Positions 1 to 5,243 of a stretch of DNA of 5,243 bases are shown here, one piece after another. The position numbers and the translations under genes were made by a program. How positions within the stretch are numbered: the stretch's first letter is position 1; every line of letters starts with the position of its first letter. The notes under the pieces were generated by a model that did no database searches, was not told the DNA's origin, and was given only the letters and a program-made list of their open reading frames with translations. The stretch spans positions 1 to 5,243 of the forward strand of contig JAISGB010000108.1 of assembly GCA_031263335.1 (NCBI GenBank). Reading direction: 5' to 3'. Source of the DNA: Eubacteriales Family XIII. Incertae Sedis bacterium (GTDB taxonomy: Bacteria > Bacillota > Clostridia > Peptostreptococcales > Anaerovoracaceae).

Positions 1-737
1 CCATCCAAGAACTCGACGATCTCTGCGCCACCGGCAAGTTCATCGGTCTCGGGGAAGGGCCGGCCAGCCGTCCCGACAGCCTGCACGGGCTGATCCGCAA
101 GACCTACGATCACTCCGAGCGCATGGACGAGTTGCGCATGACGATGGATGTCGGGCGAAAGTACAAGATCCCCGTCACCATCCACACCGGAAGCCCGGGA
201 GGCTATCCCTTCTCCTATACGCGTTGGCCGGAAAACCAGCACCCCTATTGGGTGAGCGATCTTGCGGCGGAATACCCCGACGTCCCGATCATATTCGACC
301 ACGGCGGGATGCAGGGAGGCTACATGACATCGCTCGTCGACGAGTGCATCTCGACCGCCTCCAATTTCAACAACGTCTATCTGGAAACGGGGCTTTATTG
401 GACGGATCTGTATTATCGCGCGTTGAAATACCCGAACGTCGGCCCCGAAAAACTGATCTGGGGTACGGATTGGGGCGCGTCCATCCCGACGCAGACGCGC
501 ATCGGCAACGAACCGCAGAGTTTTGGTATGCAGGTACACAAAGACGGCATCATACGGCATCAGTGCGATGTGTTCGGTTGGAGCCTACGCCAGATCGAAC
601 AGCTCGACATCTCGCAGGACGACATCAATCTCATCGTCGGCGGGAACGCGCTCAAACTGTTCGGGATAGACTTCCCGCTCACACGCATGTTTCGCGGGTT
701 GGATGAGATCGGACGTACGAACAAAGAAGCGCACTGA
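1..737 (+). CDS. Amidohydrolase family protein (Amidohydro_2 / COG2159 type), 3' part only
   Basis: The reading frame is open from base 3 to the TGA at 735-737, giving 244 visible residues; the start lies before the window, so the N-terminal metal-binding HxH strand cannot be checked. The visible part fits the second half of a TIM-barrel metal-dependent hydrolase or decarboxylase. There is an IGLGEGP strand (about residues 14-20), a VTIHTG strand with a candidate metal or active-site His (H61), an FDHGG motif (His about 101), an IWGTDWG motif with the family's conserved Asp (about D156), and a C-terminal GGNALKLFG segment matching the usual GNAxRLF ending. Relatives include o-pyrocatechuate and gamma-resorcylate type decarboxylases and 2-pyrone or oxalomesaconate hydrolases, but nothing here fixes the substrate. 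The next gene, mutY, lies on the same strand 115 bp on; no functional link is evident. The family call is firm and the reaction is unknown. An internal ATG at 123 is not the start, because conserved family sequence precedes it. Confidence 0.85.
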   Translation, partial: IQELDDLCATGKFIGLGEGPASRPDSLHGLIRKTYDHSERMDELRMTMDVGRKYKIPVTIHTGSPGGYPFSYTRWPENQHPYWVSDLAAEYPDVPIIFDHGGMQGGYMTSLVDECISTASNFNNVYLETGLYWTDLYYRALKYPNVGPEKLIWGTDWGASIPTQTRIGNEPQSFGMQVHKDGIIRHQCDVFGWSLRQIEQLDISQDDINLIVGGNALKLFGIDFPLTRMFRGLDEIGRTNKEAH

Positions 738-793
738 CTTATTGATATGACAGTACCCTTACGGGAACTTACCACAAAAGATCATCCGAACCT

Positions 794-805
794 TGAGCCG
801 GCTCA
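794..805. repeat. 12-bp perfect palindrome TGAGCCGGCTCA in the gap before mutY
   Basis: The sequence TGAGCCGGCTCA is its own reverse complement. It lies 48 bp before the preferred mutY start, in the gap between the amidohydrolase and mutY. It has no loop, so it would work as a DNA-protein site rather than an RNA hairpin. It could be an operator or a chance palindrome; no regulator family is recognised. Confidence 0.35.
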
Positions 806-820
806 TCCGGCGCCGTCCCG

Positions 821-841
821 GCGTATGGCGTATGGCGTATG
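821..841. repeat. Three tandem copies of heptamer GCGTATG
   Basis: GCGTATG is repeated exactly three times head to tail at 821-827, 828-834 and 835-841. Because the unit is 7 bp, the ATG of each copy falls in a different reading frame (825, 832, 839); the one at 832 is in frame with mutY. The last G of the array is the first base of the proposed mutY Shine-Dalgarno sequence GGAGAA. Such short arrays can change copy number by slippage, but three copies is few. Confidence 0.8.
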
Positions 842-846
842 GAGAA
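841..846 (+). promoter_or_regulatory. Ribosome binding site deciding the mutY start
   Basis: GGAGAA ends seven bases before the TTG at 853, with 8 nt between GGAG and the start, which is a normal spacing. The other in-frame candidates (TTG 793, ATG 832, ATG 862) have no purine-rich site at a workable distance; from GGAG to ATG 862 is 17 nt. This is the main reason for starting mutY at 853. Confidence 0.55.
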
Positions 847-852
847 GATCAT

Positions 853-2031
853 TTGCCTGAAATGCGGAAAGACCGAATCGATGCGTCCCTGCCCGCGTTG
901 CTCATCGCGTGGTATGACGCGAACGCGCGCGATCTGCCTTGGCGGGCGGATCGCGCGCCTTATCATGTGTGGCTTTCGGAGATCATGTTGCAGCAGACCC
1001 GCGCCGCCGCCGTCATCCCCTACTATCTGCGGTTCCTGCGTGAACTGCCGACGATCGAGGCGTTGGCGAAGGCGCCGGATGAACGCTTGATGAAACTGTG
1101 GGAAGGACTCGGGTACTACAGCCGCGCGCGCAACCTAAAAAAGACCGCTCAAATCATCGTGCATGATTGCGGCGGGGCTTTTCCGCAACGGCTCGACGCG
1201 CTGTTGAAACTTCCGGGGGTCGGCTCATACACTGCGGCGGCCATCGCGTCCATCTGCTTCGATCTGCCGACGCCCGCCGTGGACGGCAATGTGTTGCGCG
1301 TCGTAACGCGGCTCTTGGATATCCGCGAGCCGATCGACGACACGCGGACAAAGCATCGCGTCGCCGACGCCCTCGCGGATATCTATCCGCAGGATCGCCC
1401 CGGCGCGTTCACGCAAAGCCTGATGGAATTGGGCGCGACCCTCTGCGCGCCGGCGGGTTTGCCCGCCTGTTCGGTCTGTCCCCTGCACACGCTGTGCAAG
1501 GCGTCGCGGAACGGAACCGTCTCTTCGGTCCCCGCGCGCAGGGAGAAAAAGGCCAAGCGGGAGGAGGGTATTGCGGTATTGATTCTGTCGTGCGACGGAA
1601 GCGTCGCGATCCGCCGCCGCCCGAACCGTGGCCTGTTGGCGGGCATGTGGGAGCTTCCGAATGTGCGGGACACGTTTGCAAAGGGATCCGTTCGACCCGG
1701 ACAGAACGACGCGCGATCAATGCCCCCGGCGGAGTTGCCCAACGCGTCCGCTTCGTCGCAGGGTAAAACCGACGACGAAATGTCGGAAGACGAGACATCA
1801 CGCGCGCAGGCCGTCGTCGATCTCGCGGCCTTGTGGGGCGCGAAACCCGTATCCGTGACGAAGTCCGTGCGACGCACACACATCTTCACGCATATCAAAT
1901 GGAATATGACGGGGTATTACATCGAATGTTCGCAACCATCGACACGGTTCACATGGGCGAGCGCGGAAGAACTTGCGGAAATTTATGCTCTGCCGGCCGC
2001 GTTCAGACAGTTTTTGCCCGCGACAATGTGA
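853..2031 (+). CDS. mutY: Adenine DNA glycosylase MutY
   Basis: Base-excision repair enzyme that removes adenine paired with 8-oxoguanine. From TTG 853 the protein is 392 residues, against roughly 350-370 in well-known MutYs. The N-terminal HhH-GPD domain shows the catalytic Glu in WLSEIMLQQT (E43), the helix-hairpin-helix LPGVGSYTA (about 120-128), and the catalytic Asp in AVDGNV (D144). The [4Fe-4S] cysteines are C198, C206, C209 and C215. Their C-x7-C-x2-C-x5-C spacing has one residue more in the first gap than the classical C-x6 form. The C-terminal NUDIX-like domain runs from about residue 239 with RRRPNRGLLAGMWELPN. It carries the F-T-H loop (345-347) equivalent to the 8-oxoG-reading FSH loop of Geobacillus MutY. 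A Ser/Asp/Glu/Ala/Pro-rich insert (about 273-316) interrupts this domain. TTG 853 is preferred for its Shine-Dalgarno sequence; the frame is open back to TTG 793, but that extension is Arg-rich and unlike MutY. ATG 862 is the main alternative. No clear promoter of its own is seen. It faces uvrA, 63 bp away. Confidence 0.95.
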   Translation: MPEMRKDRIDASLPALLIAWYDANARDLPWRADRAPYHVWLSEIMLQQTRAAAVIPYYLRFLRELPTIEALAKAPDERLMKLWEGLGYYSRARNLKKTAQIIVHDCGGAFPQRLDALLKLPGVGSYTAAAIASICFDLPTPAVDGNVLRVVTRLLDIREPIDDTRTKHRVADALADIYPQDRPGAFTQSLMELGATLCAPAGLPACSVCPLHTLCKASRNGTVSSVPARREKKAKREEGIAVLILSCDGSVAIRRRPNRGLLAGMWELPNVRDTFAKGSVRPGQNDARSMPPAELPNASASSQGKTDDEMSEDETSRAQAVVDLAALWGAKPVSVTKSVRRTHIFTHIKWNMTGYYIECSQPSTRFTWASAEELAEIYALPAAFRQFLPATM

Positions 2032-2088
2032 CTGTTTGACGGACAACGCCGGTTTTGCGTCCGTCGAGCAGTTACGATTTAAAATTTT
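2027..2088 (+). terminator. Probable mutY intrinsic terminator overlapping the stop codon
   Basis: Bases 2027-2044 pair with 2059-2076 around a 14-nt loop, giving an uninterrupted 18-bp stem of 14 Watson-Crick and 4 G-U pairs. The G-U pairs are valid only in + strand RNA; in the opposite RNA they become A-C mismatches. This assigns the hairpin to the mutY transcript. The upper seven pairs (GACGGAC with GTCCGTC) are Watson-Crick. The mutY TGA (2029-2031) lies inside the 5' arm. The following tract is TTT AAAA TTTT (2078-2088), an imperfect U-run, so efficiency is uncertain. For uvrA, arriving from the other side, the structure is weaker and has no U-run after it. Confidence 0.65.
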
Positions 2089-2094
2089 GGGCGG

Positions 2095-4956
2095 TCACAG
2101 TACGTGCTTCAGGAATTCCCCCGTATAGGATTTCTTATTTTTCGTGAGTTCTTCGGGCGTACCCGTGCCGATGATCGTCCCGCCCTTGTCGCCGCCTTCG
2201 GGCCCCAGATCGATGATGTGATCCGCCCGTTTGATGATGTCGAGGTTGTGTTCGATGACGACGACGGTATTGCCCGCGTCGACCAATTGATCCAACACCA
2301 AGACGAGCTTGTCCACATCGGCAAAATGCAGTCCCGTGGTGGGTTCGTCGAGGATATACATGGTTCGGCCGGTGCTGCGTTTGGACAGTTCCGTCGCCAA
2401 TTTCACGCGTTGCGCCTCGCCGCCGGACAGTTGCGTGGACGGTTGTCCCAGTTTGATATAGCCGAGTCCCACCTCCTCAAGCGTTTCCAACTGTCTCATG
2501 ATCGTCGGGATGTTCCTGAAAAATTCCAACGATTCCGACACGGTCATCTCCAAGACGTCATAGATATTGTTTCCTTTGTATTTGACCTCCAATGTCTCCC
2601 GGTTGTATCGCTTCCCTTTGCATACCTCGCAGGGGACGTACACATCGGGCAGGAAGTGCATCTCTATCTTGATGATGCCGTCCCCGCTGCAGGCTTCACA
2701 CCTGCCGCCCTTTACATTGAAGCTGAACCGGCCCTTTTCGTATCCGCGCATCTTGGCCTCGGGCAGTTGGGCGAACAGATCGCGTATGGGCGTAAAGACG
2801 CCGGTATACGTGGCGGGATTGGAGCGCGGCGTCCTGCCGATGGGCGATTGGTCGATATCGATCACCTTGTCGATATGCTCCAACCCCTCGATGTTCTCGT
2901 ATTTGCCGGGTTTCACCTTTGCCCTGTTGACCCGTTGGGCCAACGCCTTGTAGAGAATCTCGTTCACGAGACTGCTCTTGCCGGATCCGGAGACGCCCGT
3001 GACGCACACGAACCGCCCCAGCGGGAACACCGCGTCTATGCGCTTCAAATTGTTCTCCGCAGCCCCGATCACGCGGATCGCATTGCCGTTGCCCGGACGC
3101 CGTTCCCCGGGAACCTCGATCCGCTTCGCGCCGGTCAGATATTGCCCCGTGATGGATCCCTTGTTTCGCTTGATATCCTCCGCGGTACCCTCGGCCACGA
3201 CATAACCGCCGTGAACTCCGGCCCCCGGGCCGATATCCACGATATGGTCGGCCGCGTACATGGTTTCCTCATCATGCTCCACGACGATCAGGGTGTTGCC
3301 CAGATCCGTCAGGCTGCGCAGGGTTTTCAGCAGTTTCGCGTTATCGCGTTGATGCAACCCTATGCTGGGTTCGTCGAGGATGTACATGACGCCGACCAAG
3401 GAAGAACCGATCTGCGTCGCCAAGCGGATCCGTTGCGATTCGCCGCCCGAAAGCGTACCCGCGCTGCGGGAAAGCGTCAAATAATCCAACCCCACATTCA
3501 CGAGAAAGGAAAAGCGTTCCCGAATCTCCTTGAGAATCTGGGTGGCGATCGCCGCGTCGCGATCGCTGAGCCGCATGTCATTCACGAATGCCAAGGCGTC
3601 CCGCACGGACATATCGGACAACTCCGCGATGTTCTTCCCGCTCACGGTAACAGCCAGAACCTCCGGCTTGAGCCGCTTCCCGTCGCAGACTTCGCACGGT
3701 TCCAAGCTCATGTACTGCTCCATCTTTTCCTTGATGTAATCGGAGGTCGTCTCGCGGTAACGCCGCTCCAAATTGGCAAGCATTCCCTCGAATGTGTGAT
3801 CCATCTGCGTCACACGCCCCGTATTTCGGCTTTTGTACGTGTATTTCAAATGTCGCTCACCCGTGCCGTACAGGACTTCCTTGCAAAATTTCTTCGGCAG
3901 TTCCTCCCACGGCCGGTGAATATCAACGCCGTGCTCCCGCGCCAATTCGTCGATCATCTGGCGGTAAAATCCCGAGAACTCCATGTTGGCAAAGACGCCG
4001 GACAGCGCCCCGCCCGGGATGCTCTTGTGCGGCTCCGTGATGATGAGGCTCGGATCGATGCGCTGAATGTAGCCCAAGCCGTTGCAGGTGGGGCAGGCGC
4101 CGTAGGGATTGTTGAAGGAAAACATGCGCGGTTCCAATTCCTCGACGCTGACGCCGCAATCCGGGCAGGAGAGTTTCACGGACAGGATCTTCTCTTCCTC
4201 ATCGCGGTCGGTTTTCGAGGATTTCGGCGCGGCCCCGTATTGTATATGCGCCACGACCAACCCGTCCCCATGGAGCAACGTCGTCTCCACGGATTCCGCA
4301 AACCGCCCTTCGACGCCGGGTTTTACGGCGATGCGATCGATGACGATCTCTATCGTATGCTTGTAGGTCTTCGCGAGTTTTATCTCGTCCTCGTCCAAGC
4401 GGTTGATCACGCCGTCCACCCTGACCCGGGCAAAGCCTTCCTTCCGAATGGTCTCCAACACCTTCTCGTGCGTCCCCTTCCGTTGACGCACCACGGGCGC
4501 GAGCAAGGTCACGCGGCTGCCCTCGGGCAAGGCCATGAAATAATCGACGATCTGATCGACCGTCTGGCCCGAGATCTCCCTGCCGCAGACGGGACAGTGC
4601 GGTACGCCGATCCGCGCGTACATCAGCCGCAGATAGTCGTGTATTTCCGTTACCGTACCCACGGTCGACCGAGGATTGCGGCCCGTGGTCTTCTGGTCGA
4701 TGGAGATCGCCGGGGACAGCCCTTCGATGTAATCCACATCGGGCTTTTCCATCCGGCCGAGGAATTGCCGCGCATAAGCGGACAGGCTCTCCACATACCG
4801 TCTCTGCCCTTCCGCGTATATGGTATCGAAGGCGAGGGACGACTTGCCCGAACCCGACAGCCCCGTCAGCACCACGAATTTGTCCCTTGGAATGCGAACG
4901 TCTATATTCTTCAGATTGTGTTCATTGGCGCCTTTTACGAATAGATCCTTAGCCAA
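2095..4956 (-). CDS. uvrA: UvrABC excinuclease subunit A
   Basis: Damage-recognition ATPase of nucleotide excision repair; in known systems a UvrA dimer loads UvrB at lesions. The preferred TTG start (4954-4956) gives 953 residues, close to the usual 940-950. Two ABC ATPase halves are complete. First half: Walker A GLSGSGKS (32-39), signature LSGGESQR (502-509), Walker B ILDEP (526-530), H-loop His 561. Second half: Walker A GVSGSGKS (654-661), signature LSGGEAQR (843-850), Walker B ILDEP (868-872), H-loop His 903. Zinc-binding CxxC pairs are at 121-124, 264-267, 288-291, 421-424, 753-756 and 776-779; the last two flank the family hallmark [14 protein letters not shown]. The start is chosen because GGGGAGG lies four bases before it and the protein then opens [17 protein letters not shown], as family members do. 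A GTG at 4995 would add 13 basic residues. No TTA, CTA or TCA codon occurs after codon 5. Transcription appears to be SOS-controlled from 5066-5099. uvrB is not visible here. Confidence 0.98.
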   Translation of the reverse strand: MAKDLFVKGANEHNLKNIDVRIPRDKFVVLTGLSGSGKSSLAFDTIYAEGQRRYVESLSAYARQFLGRMEKPDVDYIEGLSPAISIDQKTTGRNPRSTVGTVTEIHDYLRLMYARIGVPHCPVCGREISGQTVDQIVDYFMALPEGSRVTLLAPVVRQRKGTHEKVLETIRKEGFARVRVDGVINRLDEDEIKLAKTYKHTIEIVIDRIAVKPGVEGRFAESVETTLLHGDGLVVAHIQYGAAPKSSKTDRDEEEKILSVKLSCPDCGVSVEELEPRMFSFNNPYGACPTCNGLGYIQRIDPSLIITEPHKSIPGGALSGVFANMEFSGFYRQMIDELAREHGVDIHRPWEELPKKFCKEVLYGTGERHLKYTYKSRNTGRVTQMDHTFEGMLANLERRYRETTSDYIKEKMEQYMSLEPCEVCDGKRLKPEVLAVTVSGKNIAELSDMSVRDALAFVNDMRLSDRDAAIATQILKEIRERFSFLVNVGLDYLTLSRSAGTLSGGESQRIRLATQIGSSLVGVMYILDEPSIGLHQRDNAKLLKTLRSLTDLGNTLIVVEHDEETMYAADHIVDIGPGAGVHGGYVVAEGTAEDIKRNKGSITGQYLTGAKRIEVPGERRPGNGNAIRVIGAAENNLKRIDAVFPLGRFVCVTGVSGSGKSSLVNEILYKALAQRVNRAKVKPGKYENIEGLEHIDKVIDIDQSPIGRTPRSNPATYTGVFTPIRDLFAQLPEAKMRGYEKGRFSFNVKGGRCEACSGDGIIKIEMHFLPDVYVPCEVCKGKRYNRETLEVKYKGNNIYDVLEMTVSESLEFFRNIPTIMRQLETLEEVGLGYIKLGQPSTQLSGGEAQRVKLATELSKRSTGRTMYILDEPTTGLHFADVDKLVLVLDQLVDAGNTVVVIEHNLDIIKRADHIIDLGPEGGDKGGTIIGTGTPEELTKNKKSYTGEFLKHVL

Positions 4957-4960
4957 GTTG

Positions 4961-4967
4961 CCTCCCC
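4961..4967 (-). promoter_or_regulatory. Ribosome binding site deciding the uvrA start
   Basis: On the - strand GGGGAGG is followed by CAAC and then TTG at 4956. The match to the anti-Shine-Dalgarno sequence is strong and the spacing (4 nt) is slightly short. It favours TTG 4956 over GTG 4995, which has no such site in front of it. Confidence 0.75.
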
Positions 4968-5043
4968 GCTTGCGCAGCTTTGCATGTGCCGACACAGCGG
5001 CCGCGCTATTTTTGATTTAACCTTTGAACTGTAAACCGTTTCC

Positions 5044-5055
5044 CGCCGATCGGCG
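5044..5055. promoter_or_regulatory. 12-bp perfect palindrome CGCCGATCGGCG just downstream of the uvrA start point
   Basis: CGCCGATCGGCG is its own reverse complement and sits about +4 to +15 relative to the predicted uvrA transcription start, where a bound protein would block elongation or open-complex formation. It contains CGATCG and GATC. It has no loop to form an RNA hairpin. It may be a second operator or chance; no regulator is recognised. Confidence 0.35.
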
Positions 5056-5065
5056 TTCGCGTACC

Positions 5066-5093
5066 ATTATATCACAAAGAAAGAAAAGAACAA
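5066..5093 (-). promoter_or_regulatory. uvrA promoter, sigma-70/sigma-A type with extended -10
   Basis: On the - strand there is a perfect TATAAT (5071-5066), directly preceded by TGA (5074-5072), which fits the extended -10 TGn motif. The -35 is TTGTTC (5093-5088), keeping the TTG of the consensus, with a 16-bp spacer. An AT-rich stretch lies upstream near 5104-5115. The weak -35 is compensated by the extended -10. The -35 hexamer lies within the LexA box. The only gene it can drive in the window is uvrA. Confidence 0.8.
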
Positions 5094-5106
5094 AGGTTCA
5101 CAAAGA
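5072..5106. repeat. 9-bp direct repeat TCACAAAGA on both sides of the operator/-35 region
   Basis: TCACAAAGA occurs at 5072-5080 and again at 5098-5106, with starts 26 bp apart. The first copy overlaps the TGn of the extended -10 and the second overlaps the last bases of the LexA box. It may be remnant duplication, a binding-site pair or chance in a purine-rich stretch. Confidence 0.5.
5088..5099. promoter_or_regulatory. LexA (SOS) operator of uvrA
   Basis: GAACAAAGGTTC has both half-sites of the Gram-positive LexA/DinR box (core GAAC-N4-GTTC, B. subtilis consensus CGAACN4GTTCG) intact; the outer C/G positions are A and A. It covers the -35 hexamer of the uvrA promoter, so bound LexA would exclude RNA polymerase. 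uvrA and uvrB are classical SOS genes in Firmicutes, so place and target agree. The inferred regulation is repression until RecA-stimulated LexA self-cleavage after DNA damage. lexA itself is not in the window. Confidence 0.8.
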
Positions 5107-5143
5107 TAAAATTTCGCGGAGCGGAACCCGACTTTTACAGTTT

Positions 5144-5195
5144 AAAACAGGCGAAATGCCGACAGATGTTGAACCATCGGCATTTCACCTGTTTT
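5144..5195 (-). terminator. 19-bp hairpin terminator upstream of uvrA
   Basis: Bases 5144-5162 pair with 5177-5195 around a 14-nt loop. In - strand RNA all 19 positions pair, with one G-U; in + strand RNA that position (5152/5187) is a C-A mismatch. This assigns the hairpin to - strand transcription, that is, to a gene entering from the right edge. The 3' arm ends in UUUU on the - strand, followed by AAACUG, so the U-run is short and partly in the stem. It separates the upstream unit from the uvrA promoter. Confidence 0.7.
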
Positions 5196-5243
5196 GGGAT
5201 CGACTGTTCTGTTGTGTGATTACGCGATAGTGATTGATGTAAG
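5196..5243. other. Right edge, no gene assignable
   Basis: Only 48 bases are available. On the - strand one frame ends in TAA at 5220-5222, 24 bp before the hairpin, and could be the last seven codons (LTSITIA) of an upstream gene; another - frame runs into the hairpin. The residues do not resemble the C-terminal UVR domain of UvrB. The hairpin implies that a - strand gene ends near here, but its identity cannot be read. Confidence 0.3.

Larger units (their letters stand above)
4957..5059 (-). other. Untranslated leader of uvrA (about 100 nt)
   Basis: Counting about 7 nt from the -10 box, transcription should begin near 5059, leaving about 100 nt before the uvrA start. The leader holds the 12-bp palindrome at 5044-5055, one arm of an inverted repeat (5023-5035) and the Shine-Dalgarno sequence. 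I see no riboswitch-like fold. A 16-codon frame from ATG 4985 overlaps the uvrA start but lacks a ribosome binding site. Confidence 0.5.
5023..5146. repeat. Imperfect 13-bp inverted repeat enclosing the uvrA promoter
   Basis: TTTGAACTGTAAA at 5023-5035 is matched by TTTACAGTTTAAA at 5134-5146, reverse-complementary at 12 of 13 positions, with 98 bp between the arms. The enclosed segment holds the LexA box, promoter and palindrome. The outer arm runs into the terminator hairpin at 5144. No insertion-sequence gene or target duplication was seen, so calling it mobile is not justified. Confidence 0.45.

Noticed and set aside
752..768. A small hairpin (GTACCC-TTAC-GGGAAC) after the amidohydrolase
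   Set aside because: Only five pairs with an internal mismatch and no T-run; too weak to call a terminator.
742..770. TTGATA as a -35 of a mutY promoter
   Set aside because: No -10-like hexamer lies 15-19 bp downstream.
839..1090. An 83-codon frame opening with MEKIICLKCGK and a CPRC, resembling a zinc ribbon
   Set aside because: It overlaps the conserved catalytic domain of mutY in another frame. The cysteine spacing is coincidental and the rest is Arg-rich shadow sequence.
2104..4944. A 946-codon + strand reading frame opposite uvrA
   Set aside because: It is exactly codon-aligned with uvrA, its protein resembles no family I know, and uvrA is complete with all motifs. It is a by-product of codon choice.
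4937..4985. A 16-codon upstream frame (ATG 4985, - strand) overlapping the uvrA start
   Set aside because: No Shine-Dalgarno sequence precedes it and nothing suggests a leader peptide. The overlap is most likely chance.
4957..4995. GTG 4995 as the uvrA start, adding 13 residues
   Set aside because: It lacks a ribosome binding site, and the added basic residues do not match the family N-terminus, whereas TTG 4956 has GGGGAGG in front and a typical opening.
5047..5058. A possible second LexA box using the GTTC at 5055-5058
   Set aside because: The left half-site would be CGAT instead of GAAC, so the dyad is not there.
5024..5230. A 68-codon + strand frame across the uvrA control region
   Set aside because: It runs through the promoter, LexA box and terminator hairpin, has no ribosome binding site and resembles no known protein.

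Overview
The window is 5.2 kb of ordinary-looking bacterial chromosome, moderately GC-rich by eye, dominated by two DNA-repair genes that face each other. No mobile element, CRISPR array, tRNA or rRNA is visible. The likely source is a GC-richer member of the Firmicutes (Clostridia-like). Three things point there: a Gram-positive type LexA box (GAAC-N4-GTTC) in front of uvrA, a MutY C-terminal domain of the HIFTH-x-W-x-MTGY style, and TTG starts behind GGAG-type Shine-Dalgarno sequences. This placement is an inference.

Left part (1-737, + strand): the 3' end of an amidohydrolase-family gene (COG2159/Amidohydro_2 type), whose start lies before the window. A short gap follows (738-852) with a 12-bp palindrome and a triple heptamer repeat. 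Next, on the same strand, is mutY (853-2031), the adenine glycosylase that removes A mispaired with 8-oxoguanine. Its catalytic residues, iron-sulphur cysteines and 8-oxoG-reading C-terminal domain can all be seen. It has one extra residue in the cysteine spacing and a low-complexity insert of about 44 residues in the C-terminal domain.

Middle and right (2095-4956, - strand): a complete uvrA, the damage-sensing ATPase of nucleotide excision repair. It converges on mutY with a 63-bp gap. An 18-bp hairpin that includes the mutY stop codon looks like the mutY terminator.

Right end (4957-5243): the uvrA control region on the - strand. It has a Shine-Dalgarno sequence, a leader of about 100 nt, an extended -10 promoter whose -35 lies inside a perfect GAAC-N4-GTTC LexA operator, and further upstream a 19-bp hairpin that reads as the terminator of the preceding gene. 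uvrA therefore looks like a separate, SOS-controlled transcription unit, at least partly uncoupled from whatever lies upstream.

I found no convincing new multi-gene system. The items most worth a second look are the uvrA promoter/operator with its surrounding repeats, the stop-codon hairpin of mutY, the two departures in MutY, and the complete absence of TTA/CTA/TCA codons over nearly all of uvrA.
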